Below are positions 1-3,575 of a stretch of 5,510 nucleotides of DNA, one piece after another. How positions within the stretch are numbered: the first letter of the stretch is position 1; the number at the start of each line of letters is the position of its first letter. Source of the stretch: Candidatus Coatesiibacteriota bacterium (GTDB lineage Bacteria > Oederibacteriota > CAKKQC01); the NCBI GenBank assembly GCA_023265785.1, contig JAHFSL010000204.1, positions 1 to 5,510 of the forward strand. The letters are read 5' to 3'. The notes under the pieces were generated by a model, which was not told the origin of the DNA, made no database searches, and saw only the letters and a program-made list of their open reading frames with translations. Both the position numbers and the translations under genes were made by a program.

Positions 1-203
1 CGGTGCACCGTGAGACCAATCCGCGGTACTGGACGTTGATCAGCGCGTTCCGGGACCAGACCGGCGTGCCGGTGGTGCTGAACACTTCCTTCAACGAGAA
101 CGAGCCGATCGTGAACACGCCGGCGCAGGCGGTGGACTGCTTTACCCGAACCCGGATGGATGTCCTGGTGCTGGGGAACCATGTCGTGGAGAAGGTGGGC
201 TGA
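1..203 (+). CDS. Carbamoyltransferase (NodU/CmcH family), C-terminal fragment
   Basis: This is the last ~67 codons of a gene that starts left of the window. Bases 3-5 are an in-frame codon and the stop is TGA 201-203. The GTG at 3 is an internal valine, not a start. The protein reads NPRYW, then TGVPVVLNTSFNENEPIV, then TPAQAVDCFTRTRMDVLVLG. This is the strongly conserved C-terminal signature of the NodU/CmcH carbamoyltransferases, which use carbamoyl phosphate to O-carbamoylate sugars, antibiotics or Nod factors in the cytoplasm. The family is usually ~550-600 aa, so only about a tenth is seen and the acceptor substrate cannot be predicted. The oddity is that the final part of this gene (from about 126) is the source or a member of a repeat found four more times downstream, at 855, 1464, 2010 and 2687. 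The ending appears native because it matches the normal family C-terminus. Confidence 0.93.
   Translation, partial: VHRETNPRYWTLISAFRDQTGVPVVLNTSFNENEPIVNTPAQAVDCFTRTRMDVLVLGNHVVEKVG
126..203 (+). repeat. Carbamoyltransferase 3'-end repeat, copy 1 (in-gene copy)
   Basis: This is the coding version of a five-copy direct repeat. The 51-nt core is 148-198. The other cores are 872-922, 1466-1516, 2032-2082 and 2695-2745, and no indels separate any of them. This copy encodes the end of the carbamoyltransferase (RTRMDVLVLGNHVVEKVG then stop), so it is probably ancestral. A TATAAT hexamer (204-209) begins on the base after the stop codon. Confidence 0.9.
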
Positions 204-209
204 TATAAT
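204..209 (+). promoter_or_regulatory. Putative -10 box of cassette 1
   Basis: TATAAT starts immediately after the carbamoyltransferase stop and lies 15 nt before the ATG at 225. No good -35 hexamer is visible 16-18 nt upstream, where the repeat sequence lies. The 11-nt string ATATAATCCAT (203-213) recurs exactly at 1589-1599 in front of the cassette 3 gene, which supports a shared promoter-like element. Transcripts starting here would have a very short leader without a Shine-Dalgarno. Confidence 0.4.
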
Positions 210-224
210 CCATTGACGCCATCC

Positions 225-482
225 ATGGAAGAAATCCTGACTGTCACTGAGATTAGGGCCAGATTCCTTGCGGAGTGGATTCTGGTTGGCGATCCCGAGG
301 TTGGGCCGGACCTCGAGGTGTTGCGGGGCGCCATTCTCAGCCATAGCGCTGACCGGGATGAAGTGTATCGGGCAGCCGTTACGCTCAAGCCCAAGCGCTC
401 CGCCGTTCTCTACACCGGGAGTCTGGCCAAGGACCAGGCAATCATTCTGTGCCTCTTCGATTCAACCCTGCCGAAGGGCTGA
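225..482 (+). CDS. Small protein (85 aa) upstream of and overlapping the retropepsin-like gene
   Basis: I do not recognise this with certainty. I prefer ATG 225 as the start; an in-frame TTG at 213 would add four residues. Neither has a Shine-Dalgarno, but a TATAAT at 204-209 would give an almost leaderless mRNA. The protein has a FLAEWILVGDP stretch near the N-terminus, then VLRGAILSHS, DRDEVYRAAVTLKP and SAVLYTG. From memory, these resemble short DUF5678-like proteins that sit before retropepsin-like aspartyl proteases, but the family assignment is unverified. It has no signal peptide or membrane segment. Its 3' end overlaps the next gene by 34 nt (449-482), so the two are almost certainly translationally coupled and act together. 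Its position between repeat copies 1 and 2 matches that of the true TA pairs in cassettes 2 and 4, so an antitoxin-like or protease-partner role is plausible but inferred. Confidence 0.75.
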   Translation: MEEILTVTEIRARFLAEWILVGDPEVGPDLEVLRGAILSHSADRDEVYRAAVTLKPKRSAVLYTGSLAKDQAIILCLFDSTLPKG

Positions 483-832
483 TCGTGGTTCCCGCCCTCA
501 TGGGCGGGCCAGCGGGAGAGGTTATCGTACGACTGGCGCTGGATACCGGGGCCACCGGCACGATGGTCAGCCGGAGCCTGCTCATGGCGGCGGGGTGCGA
601 TCCCGCCAAGGCATCGGAATCCGTCCAGATCACCACCGGGAGCGGGGTTGAGCGTGTTCCAAAGTTGCGGCTCTTGCGTTTCCAGGCCCTGGACCGAATT
701 CGGACCAACTTCCCGGTCCTCTGCCACACCCTGCCGGCAACGGCCGGTGTGGACGGAGTCCTGGGGTTGGATTTTCTCGGTGCGGGGCGCCTTGCCATCA
801 ATTTCATGCAAGGGACTGTCGTGTTGGAATGA
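449..832 (+). CDS. Retropepsin-like (clan AA) aspartyl protease, 127 aa
   Basis: The protein has the active-site motif LALDTGATGT with Asp32-Thr33-Gly34-Ala35. The second family landmark, VDGVLGLDFLG (residues ~101-111), is followed by a strand-rich end, INFMQGTVVLE. At 127 aa it is the size of a single retropepsin domain, which in this clan acts as a homodimer, each subunit giving one catalytic Asp. It has no signal peptide, so it is likely cytoplasmic. GTG 449 is chosen as start because the N-terminal LRFNPAEGLIVVPAL belongs to the fold. The alternative ATG at 500 would cut into the first strand. It overlaps the 85-aa gene by 34 nt, and its TGA (830-832) overlaps an ATG that reads into repeat copy 2. 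The substrate is unknown; the natural candidate is its 85-aa partner. The protease identity is firm, while its role in a TA-like module is inference. Confidence 0.85.
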   Translation: MPLRFNPAEGLIVVPALMGGPAGEVIVRLALDTGATGTMVSRSLLMAAGCDPAKASESVQITTGSGVERVPKLRLLRFQALDRIRTNFPVLCHTLPATAGVDGVLGLDFLGAGRLAINFMQGTVVLE

Positions 833-854
833 CAAAGCCTCTTCCATGGGAACT

Positions 855-927
855 GGTGGACGGCGTCACCCGGACCCGGATGGATGTGCTGGTGCTGGGG
901 AACCATGTCGTGGAGAAGGTGGGCTGA
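855..927 (+). repeat. Carbamoyltransferase 3'-end repeat, copy 2
   Basis: It matches 131-203 at 68 of 73 positions with no indels, down to the same TGA stop. It begins 22 nt after the protease stop and closes cassette 1. The carbamoyltransferase reading frame is still open. From ATG 829, which overlaps the protease stop as ATGA, a 32-codon ORF runs through to TGA 925-927 and ends with the same residues as the enzyme (RTRMDVLVLGNHVVEKVG). This is the least diverged extra copy and so probably the youngest. Confidence 0.93.
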
Positions 928-1050
928 CGGGAACCTGATGGGCGGGTGAAGACTGGAAGGGAGGCCCGGAATGTCGCACAAGGGCACGCTCTTTGATGTG
1001 CGTCGAGGTGGCATACTCCGGGGAGGTATCATGTGCCCGAGGGACACCGG

Positions 1051-1230
1051 ATGCGCACCACCGTTCATCTCGATGATCGGCTCGTCAAGCGGGCCGTGGC
1101 CGTGACGGGGGCCAGGACCAAGAAGGAACCGGTGCGTCGGCGTGAGGTTGATGACCTCATCGGTCTCTTCGGCCGTCCGCTCCTCAAGGAAAGTCCTCGC
1201 CAGTTCCTGAAGTGGCGACGGCGTGGCTGA
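1051..1230 (+). CDS. vapB: VapB-family antitoxin
   Basis: The N-terminus MRTTVHLDDRLVKRAVAVTG followed by ARTKKE is the classic VapB ribbon-helix-helix DNA-binding segment (strand TTVHLDD, first helix, turn TGARTKKE, second helix VRRREVDDLI). ATG 1051 is chosen because GAGGGA (1039-1044) sits 6 nt upstream and the protein then begins exactly as the family does. A GTG at 1033 would add six unrelated residues. The product is 59 aa. VapB binds the operon promoter and neutralises the VapC ribonuclease through its C-terminal tail. The stop overlaps the vapC start by 8 nt, a normal vapBC arrangement. Oddities: a proline (KKEPV) and what looks like an extra residue in helix 2, where relatives usually have EAVRRAL. 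The antitoxin may be drifting along with its dead toxin. An imperfect inverted repeat around 1013-1029 (ATAC...GTAT) could be its operator. Confidence 0.82.
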   Translation: MRTTVHLDDRLVKRAVAVTGARTKKEPVRRREVDDLIGLFGRPLLKESPRQFLKWRRRG

Positions 1231-1433
1231 AGGTCGAATCCTCGTCGATTCCTCGGTGTGGGTGATTCAAGTTGGTGCGCCGTGGCGTGTCCGTGGGCGC
1301 CATGGACCTGCTCATCAGCGCGCTGGCCATTCACCATGACTGCGGGTTGCTGCACCTTGACTCGGATTTCGACCGGATCGCCCGGGTCGTGCCTCTCACG
1401 ATTGAACGGCCCTCCTGGAGACCCGGCCACTAA
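1223..1433 (+). pseudogene. vapC: VapC PIN-domain toxin, internally deleted and frameshifted
   Basis: The N-terminus is read from GTG 1223 as VAEGRILVDSSVWVIQ (to ~1270), the first PIN strand with its catalytic Asp (LVDSSVW). The C-terminus continues in a different frame from about 1269: VRRGVSVGAMDLLISALA, then LLHLDSDFDRIA, ending at TAA 1431-1433. These are the third and fourth acidic motifs of PIN ribonucleases. Together they account for ~70 residues, whereas VapC is usually ~125-140 aa. About 60 central residues, including the second acidic residue region, are missing, and the join changes frame. The 211-nt span is not a multiple of three. The intact protein would have been a Mg-dependent RNase. 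As it stands it cannot fold into an active PIN domain. Alternatives such as a sequencing error would explain the frame change but not the missing segment. Confidence 0.85.
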
Positions 1434-1463
1434 CCATTTGCCGAACGGCTGTGCCCGGATTTC

Positions 1464-1516
1464 TAGGACCCGGATGGATGGGCCGGTGCCGGGGAACCAT
1501 GGCGTGGAGAAGGCGG
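1464..1516 (+). repeat. Carbamoyltransferase 3'-end repeat, copy 3
   Basis: The core 1466-1516 matches the gene end (148-198) at 44 of 51 positions and copy 4 at 47 of 51, with no indels. It starts about 30 nt after the vapC remnant and closes cassette 2. Read in the old frame, the hydrophobic residues are replaced (DVLVLG becomes DGPVPG), so it is no longer under protein-level selection. Those changes (GGGCCGGTGCCGG in place of GTCCTGGTGCTGG) are shared with copies 4 and 5. Confidence 0.88.
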
Positions 1517-1548
1517 TCCAGGAGGCCAGTCCTGGATCGGAGCCGATC
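1517..1548. repeat. Two abutting palindromes after repeat copy 3
   Basis: TCCAGGA (1517-1523) pairs with TCCTGGA (1530-1536) across a 6-nt loop. GATCGG (1535-1540) pairs with CCGATC (1543-1548) across 2 nt. They share two bases, so only one hairpin can form fully at a time. They start on the base after repeat copy 3. No T-run follows, so a simple intrinsic terminator is unlikely. Confidence 0.5.
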
Positions 1549-1589
1549 AGGAAACATGTATTTCATCTTCAGAGGGCATTCCCCTGGTA

Positions 1590-1595
1590 TATAAT
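1590..1595 (+). promoter_or_regulatory. Putative -10 box of cassette 3
   Basis: A perfect TATAAT ends 6 nt before the ATG at 1602. A transcript from here would begin on or next to the start codon, that is, leaderless. It shares ATATAATCCAT (1589-1599) with the cassette 1 promoter region (203-213). No clear -35 is visible. Confidence 0.45.
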
Positions 1596-1601
1596 CCATC
1601 C

Positions 1602-1841
1602 ATGCAGCAGTTGAGCAAGAACTTCTCCTATTTCCGCCGCCACTTCAGTGATCTGGCGAAGCGGCATGGTGGGCAGATGATCGTCATTTCCGGAGGGAGG
1701 TTGCTCGGCGCGTGCAAGATGACCCAATCTCGTACTCTCGCCAAACTCGTCGGTCGGGCCCGTCGCATCCATCCCCGGGATGTTCCTTTTGTCTCCCCGG
1801 TGCCCACCGCCAAGGACCTTGCAACGGGATTCCTGATCTAG
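1602..1841 (+). CDS. Small protein (79 aa), possible antitoxin-like or DUF5678-like
   Basis: ATG 1602 is supported by a TATAAT just upstream. There is no Shine-Dalgarno, so initiation would be leaderless. The protein starts MQQLSKNFSYFRRHFSDLAK and continues RHGGQMIVISGGRLLG, then a basic middle (LVGRARRIHPRDVPFVSPVP) and the ending DLATGFLI. The segment with an aromatic helix, a GG turn and a short strand MIVISGGRLLG is like small proteins annotated as DUF5678 or as unknown partners of aspartyl proteases. I cannot confirm which. There is no signal peptide or membrane helix. It occupies cassette 3 between repeat copies 3 and 4, the place where its neighbours have TA pairs. A second gene is absent or reduced to a fragment (1848-1985). 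It is probably cytoplasmic; its function is unknown. Confidence 0.72.
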   Translation: MQQLSKNFSYFRRHFSDLAKRHGGQMIVISGGRLLGACKMTQSRTLAKLVGRARRIHPRDVPFVSPVPTAKDLATGFLI

Positions 1842-1847
1842 GCTCCG

Positions 1848-1985
1848 ATGTCCCTGGAGTTTCCGTACCAGTTCAGTCGCACATCAGGAGACCTGTACCT
1901 TACGGGAGCACATGGCCGGATCATGTCTCCCGGCGTAGCGGATCCCGGGTCCCCCCGTCAACGGTTTAGTCAGTCCACTGAGTAA
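1848..1985 (+). pseudogene. Possible remnant of the second gene of cassette 3
   Basis: A 45-codon frame opens with ATG 6 nt after the 79-aa gene and ends at TAA 1983-1985 inside a large palindrome. The first part (MSLEFPYQFSRTSGDLYL) could be the N-terminus of a retropepsin-like partner, since it sits in the same position as the protease in cassette 1. The remainder (from ~HGRIMSPG) is unlike any protein, and there is no DTG motif. It may be a truncated gene or chance. Apart from this and the palindrome, 1842-2009 holds nothing I can identify. Confidence 0.3.
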
Positions 1986-1992
1986 ACCGTTG
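1959..1992. repeat. 34-nt near-perfect palindrome (large hairpin)
   Basis: Outer arms CAACGGTTTA (1959-1968) and TAAACCGTTG (1983-1992) are perfectly complementary. Inner arms TCAGT (1970-1974) and ACTGA (1977-1981) continue the stem after one G-G mismatch, leaving a 2-nt CC loop. That gives 15 pairs with one mismatch. The tail TCTTCTCC is only weakly T-rich, so it could be a terminator for cassette 3 or a protein-binding or recombination palindrome. It ends 18 nt before repeat copy 4. Confidence 0.8.
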
Positions 1993-2009
1993 TCTTCTCC
2001 GACCCCGTT

Positions 2010-2083
2010 CAGGCGGTGGACGGCTTTACCCGGACGCGGAGGGATGGGCCGGTGCCGGGGATCCATGTCGTGGAGAAGGCGGA
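2010..2083 (+). repeat. Carbamoyltransferase 3'-end repeat, copy 4
   Basis: This is the longest degenerate copy, aligned without indels to 126-198 at 63 of 73 positions. It still begins with CAGGCGGTGGAC and keeps GCTTTACCCG, so it extends further left than copies 2, 3 and 5. It carries the subfamily change GGGCCGGTGCCGG and shares AGGGATG and GGGGATCC with copy 5 (49 of 51 identical in the core). It lies directly upstream of the mazEF promoter. Confidence 0.9.
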
Positions 2084-2089
2084 TCCAGT

Positions 2090-2110
2090 GGTATGATGAA
2101 TCACCATACC
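2090..2110. promoter_or_regulatory. Palindromic mazEF operator overlapping a -10 box
   Basis: The 21-nt interval is an inverted repeat: GGTATG (2090-2095) against CATACC (2105-2110), with TG/CA pairing continuing inward and one mismatch. TATGAT (2092-2097), a good -10, lies inside the left arm. The ribosome-binding site follows at 2112-2118. This is the expected layout for a MazE-MazF autorepressor site that blocks RNA polymerase. Binding is inferred. Confidence 0.65.
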
Positions 2111-2125
2111 TAGGGAGGTGTCGTG

Positions 2126-2362
2126 ATGCCCAGCGCTAAAGTCGCGATTACGGTCGAGCGCGAGCTCCTGCGCGAGGTGGACCGGTGGGTCCTGCGCGGC
2201 GCCTACCCCAACCGCAGTCAGGCGATTCAGTCGGCCCTCCGCCAGCAGGTCGAGCGGTGGAAGCACCGGCGGCTCATCCAGGAACTCAAGAAACTCAATC
2301 CGAAGGAGGAGCGGGCACTGGCCGATGAGCGGCTGGTTGGGGAATCGTGGCCGGCATCCTGA
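2126..2362 (+). CDS. mazE: MazE-like ribbon-helix-helix antitoxin
   Basis: ATG 2126 is preferred over the adjacent GTG 2123 because AGGGAGG (2112-2118) then lies 7 nt upstream, a normal spacing. The 78-aa product opens with a ribbon-helix-helix domain: strand AKVAITVE, helix ELLREVDRWV, then YPNRSQAIQSALRQQVERW (to about residue 43). A basic-acidic C-terminal tail (LKKLNPKEERALADERL) is the expected flexible toxin-wrapping segment. It resembles the CopG-type antitoxins that pair with MazF in Gram-positive EndoAI/EndoA systems rather than the AbrB-fold E. coli MazE. It overlaps the toxin gene by 16 nt (2347-2362), so the two are translationally coupled. It should repress its own promoter through the 2090-2110 palindrome and sequester MazF. 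It appears intact. Confidence 0.9.
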   Translation: MPSAKVAITVERELLREVDRWVLRGAYPNRSQAIQSALRQQVERWKHRRLIQELKKLNPKEERALADERLVGESWPAS

Positions 2363-2685
2363 GAGGCGACCTCTATTGGGCCGATCTGGAGCCCACCCGC
2401 GGGCGGGAACAGGCGGGGCGACGGCCGGTCGTGGTCGTCAGTCACGAGCACTTCAACACCCATTCGGGAACCGTGATCGCCATGGCGGTCACCAGCCAGG
2501 CCCAACGGGCGGGCTTTCCCCTGACTTCTGAATTGCCGCCCAAGACCACCGCCAAGCCGGGCTGGGTGAAGATCAGCCAGATTCGGACGCTTTCCACCGA
2601 CCGGCTGACTCACAAACTCGCCCACCTGGATGATGCCGAGGTGGATCGCCTCATTGAGGGCCTGCTCGATATCATCGGCCGCTAG
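2347..2685 (+). CDS. mazF: MazF/PemK-family endoribonuclease toxin
   Basis: The 112-aa product, from GTG 2347, has the complete MazF/PemK signature: RGDLYWADLEPTRG (6-19), EQAGRRPVVVVS (21-32), then TVIAMAVTSQ (42-51) and KISQIRTLS (~84-92). Arg26 and Thr49 align with the Arg25/Thr48 pair needed for RNA cleavage in Bacillus MazF. MazF toxins are dimeric ribosome-independent mRNA interferases that cut at short sequence motifs. Length and C-terminus are normal, so this toxin should be active, unlike VapC at 1223. The start lies inside mazE, and the only ribosome-binding help is the terminating upstream ribosome. The stop TAG (2683-2685) is separated by a single base from the first alignable base of repeat copy 5, so cassette 4 is trimmed very tightly. 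Confidence 0.95.
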   Translation: MAGILRGDLYWADLEPTRGREQAGRRPVVVVSHEHFNTHSGTVIAMAVTSQAQRAGFPLTSELPPKTTAKPGWVKISQIRTLSTDRLTHKLAHLDDAEVDRLIEGLLDIIGR

Positions 2686-2686
2686 A

Positions 2687-2750
2687 CCTTCCGTGGACCC
2701 GGAGGGATGGGCCGGTGCCGGGGATCCATGTAGTGGAGAAGGCGGGGTGA
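2687..2750 (+). repeat. Carbamoyltransferase 3'-end repeat, copy 5
   Basis: The core 2695-2745 matches copy 4 at 49 of 51 positions and is in the same orientation. The alignment to the gene end runs through the TGA at 2748-2750, which corresponds to the enzyme's own stop. Its first ~8 bases align only loosely. It is the last copy seen; the DUF2283 gene and GH172 further right are not followed by another. Confidence 0.88.
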
Positions 2751-2774
2751 CCGCCGCGGGACCCACTTAAGCAT

Positions 2775-2802
2775 ATTAAGAGTTTGGTGCCGAACTCTTA
2801 AT
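2775..2802. repeat. 28-nt perfect-arm hairpin after cassette 4
   Basis: ATTAAGAGTT (2775-2784) and AACTCTTAAT (2793-2802) are perfect complements. The intervening 8 nt can add a T-G wobble and two G-C pairs. A second short inverted repeat, CTTAA/TTAAG, overlaps the left arm (2766-2780). There is no following T-run. It could terminate cassette 4 transcripts, serve as an operator for the downstream HTH gene, or be an element boundary. It is AT-rich against a GC-rich background. Confidence 0.7.
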
Positions 2803-2864
2803 AGCGTTCGGGCCTATGTAACTCTGCTTTATAGGAGGGGGATGGGTTTTCTGGCTGACTCGAG

Positions 2865-2882
2865 GTTATCAATGGTGATAAC
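2865..2882. promoter_or_regulatory. Perfect inverted repeat, likely operator of the HTH gene
   Basis: GTTATCA (2865-2871) and TGATAAC (2876-2882) are perfect complements around ATGG. The site ends 27 nt before the HTH start codon. TCAATGG occurs directly repeated at 2869-2875 and 2884-2890. Its size and position suit autorepression by a dimeric XRE regulator. No confident -35/-10 pair can be assigned. Confidence 0.55.
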
Positions 2883-2909
2883 ATCAATGGGAAGGACATT
2901 CGCAAATCC

Positions 2910-3341
2910 ATGAACAGGCCGATTGTGGGTAACGCGGGGGTCCGGGGACTTCTGGAACGGAAGATCGCAGATCCACGTTACAGGGCACGGTTTGAGCGCC
3001 GGTATCCGGAATTTGTCCTTGAAGTCCAGATTCTCAAGGCGCTCGAACGCAAGCGTTGGAACCTTACCGACCTGGCCCGGGCACTCCATACCAGCAAGGG
3101 GAATGTTTCCCGTGACCTCAGCGCCGGGGGAATCAGGTCGGCCAGCCTGCCACGGCTCCGGCGCGTGGCGCAGGCGCTTGGGATGGAGTTCATCCCGCTT
3201 CTGGTTGAGCGGAAGCGGGGGGCGTCCATCCTGACGACAGCGGGCCGATTTCAACTCGAAGATCTCGTCAAAGGCGTGACCCGGCGAAACCGACCTCCTC
3301 TGTTGCTCGAGGATCGGCCCCGCGGTCGCGAAGTCTGGTAG
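2910..3341 (+). CDS. XRE-type helix-turn-helix regulator (antitoxin-like)
   Basis: The 143-aa protein has an N-terminal helical arm (RGLLERKIADPRYRARFERR, 12-31), then VLEVQILKALERKRWNLTDL and the helix-turn-helix LARALHTSKGNVSRDLSAGG (~55-74). A third segment, LPRLRRVAQALGMEFIPLL, is a typical XRE bundle end. The C-terminal ~40 residues are basic and disordered-looking. ATG 2910 has a GGGAAGGA run (2889-2896) rather far upstream (13 nt), so initiation may be modest. It is probably a DNA-binding autorepressor acting on the 2865-2882 palindrome. XRE proteins of this size are common as HigA/MqsA-like antitoxins, but no toxin gene is present upstream in 2751-2909. The next gene, 13 nt downstream, is the broken DUF4258 gene. 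It could be an orphan antitoxin or part of a three-gene operon. Confidence 0.82.
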   Translation: MNRPIVGNAGVRGLLERKIADPRYRARFERRYPEFVLEVQILKALERKRWNLTDLARALHTSKGNVSRDLSAGGIRSASLPRLRRVAQALGMEFIPLLVERKRGASILTTAGRFQLEDLVKGVTRRNRPPLLLEDRPRGREVW

Positions 3342-3354
3342 GCAGGAGCCTCAC

Positions 3355-3575
3355 CTGAAATACATCCTTACCAGGCATGCCCAGGAGGTCTTGGCCGAGC
3401 GGGCTATTCCACGCGATTGGATGGAGCGCGTCCTCAAGGCCCCCGCCATGGTGGAGCCGGATGCAGCCGACCCGAATTTGGAGATCGAGTGCTTCGTGTT
3501 GTAATACGGATGAAGCCTGAACCGGTGGAGATCATTACCGCATATTTCGACCGGACCATGAGGAGCAAACTATGA
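3355..3575 (+). pseudogene. DUF4258 protein (putative toxin-like partner), frameshifted
   Basis: From CTG 3355 the frame reads LKYILTRHAQEVLAERAIPR, then WMERVLKAPAMVEPDAADPN and LEIECFVL, stopping at TAA 3502-3504. The family C-terminus is intact in another frame from about 3486: RVLRVVIRMK, PEPVEIITAYFDRTMR, ending at TGA 3573-3575. TRHA, the ERVL..P..VEPD block and ITAYFDR are recognisable DUF4258 features. A small deletion around 3480-3490 (several codons and a frame change) has broken it. The usual first codon is ATG, giving MKY; here it is CTG, with AGGAG (3344-3348) 6 nt upstream, so the start may also be mutated. DUF4258 genes typically precede DUF2283 genes in TA-like pairs, as here; the overlap ATGA (3572-3575) shows ancestral coupling. 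A programmed frameshift is possible but unlikely, since no slippery run is present. Confidence 0.8.

Noticed and set aside
442..1068. Minus-strand open frames across the protease gene and repeat copy 2
   Set aside because: They run through several unrelated features, including the repeat, and show no domain or ribosome-binding site.
971..1099. A small ORF starting ATG 971 upstream of vapB
   Set aside because: It runs into vapB in another frame, with no domain; most likely chance.
1258..1614. A 118-codon frame across the vapC remnant and repeat copy 3
   Set aside because: It is in neither vapC frame, is rich in Trp/Cys/Pro/Ser and crosses the repeat; a shadow frame.
2032..2082. A conserved hairpin within the repeat core (GGAT...ATCC around GGC-CGGT-GCC)
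   Set aside because: Only a few pairs with internal mismatches, and absent from copies 1 and 2, so it is not a defining feature of the repeat.
126..2750. Repeat copies as integron attC sites
   Set aside because: No RYYYAAC/GTTRRRY core boxes and no consistent long hairpin in the copies; no integron integrase in the window.
126..2750. CRISPR array
   Set aside because: Repeat units are longer than CRISPR repeats, spacing is ~490-650 bp and the spacers contain genes.
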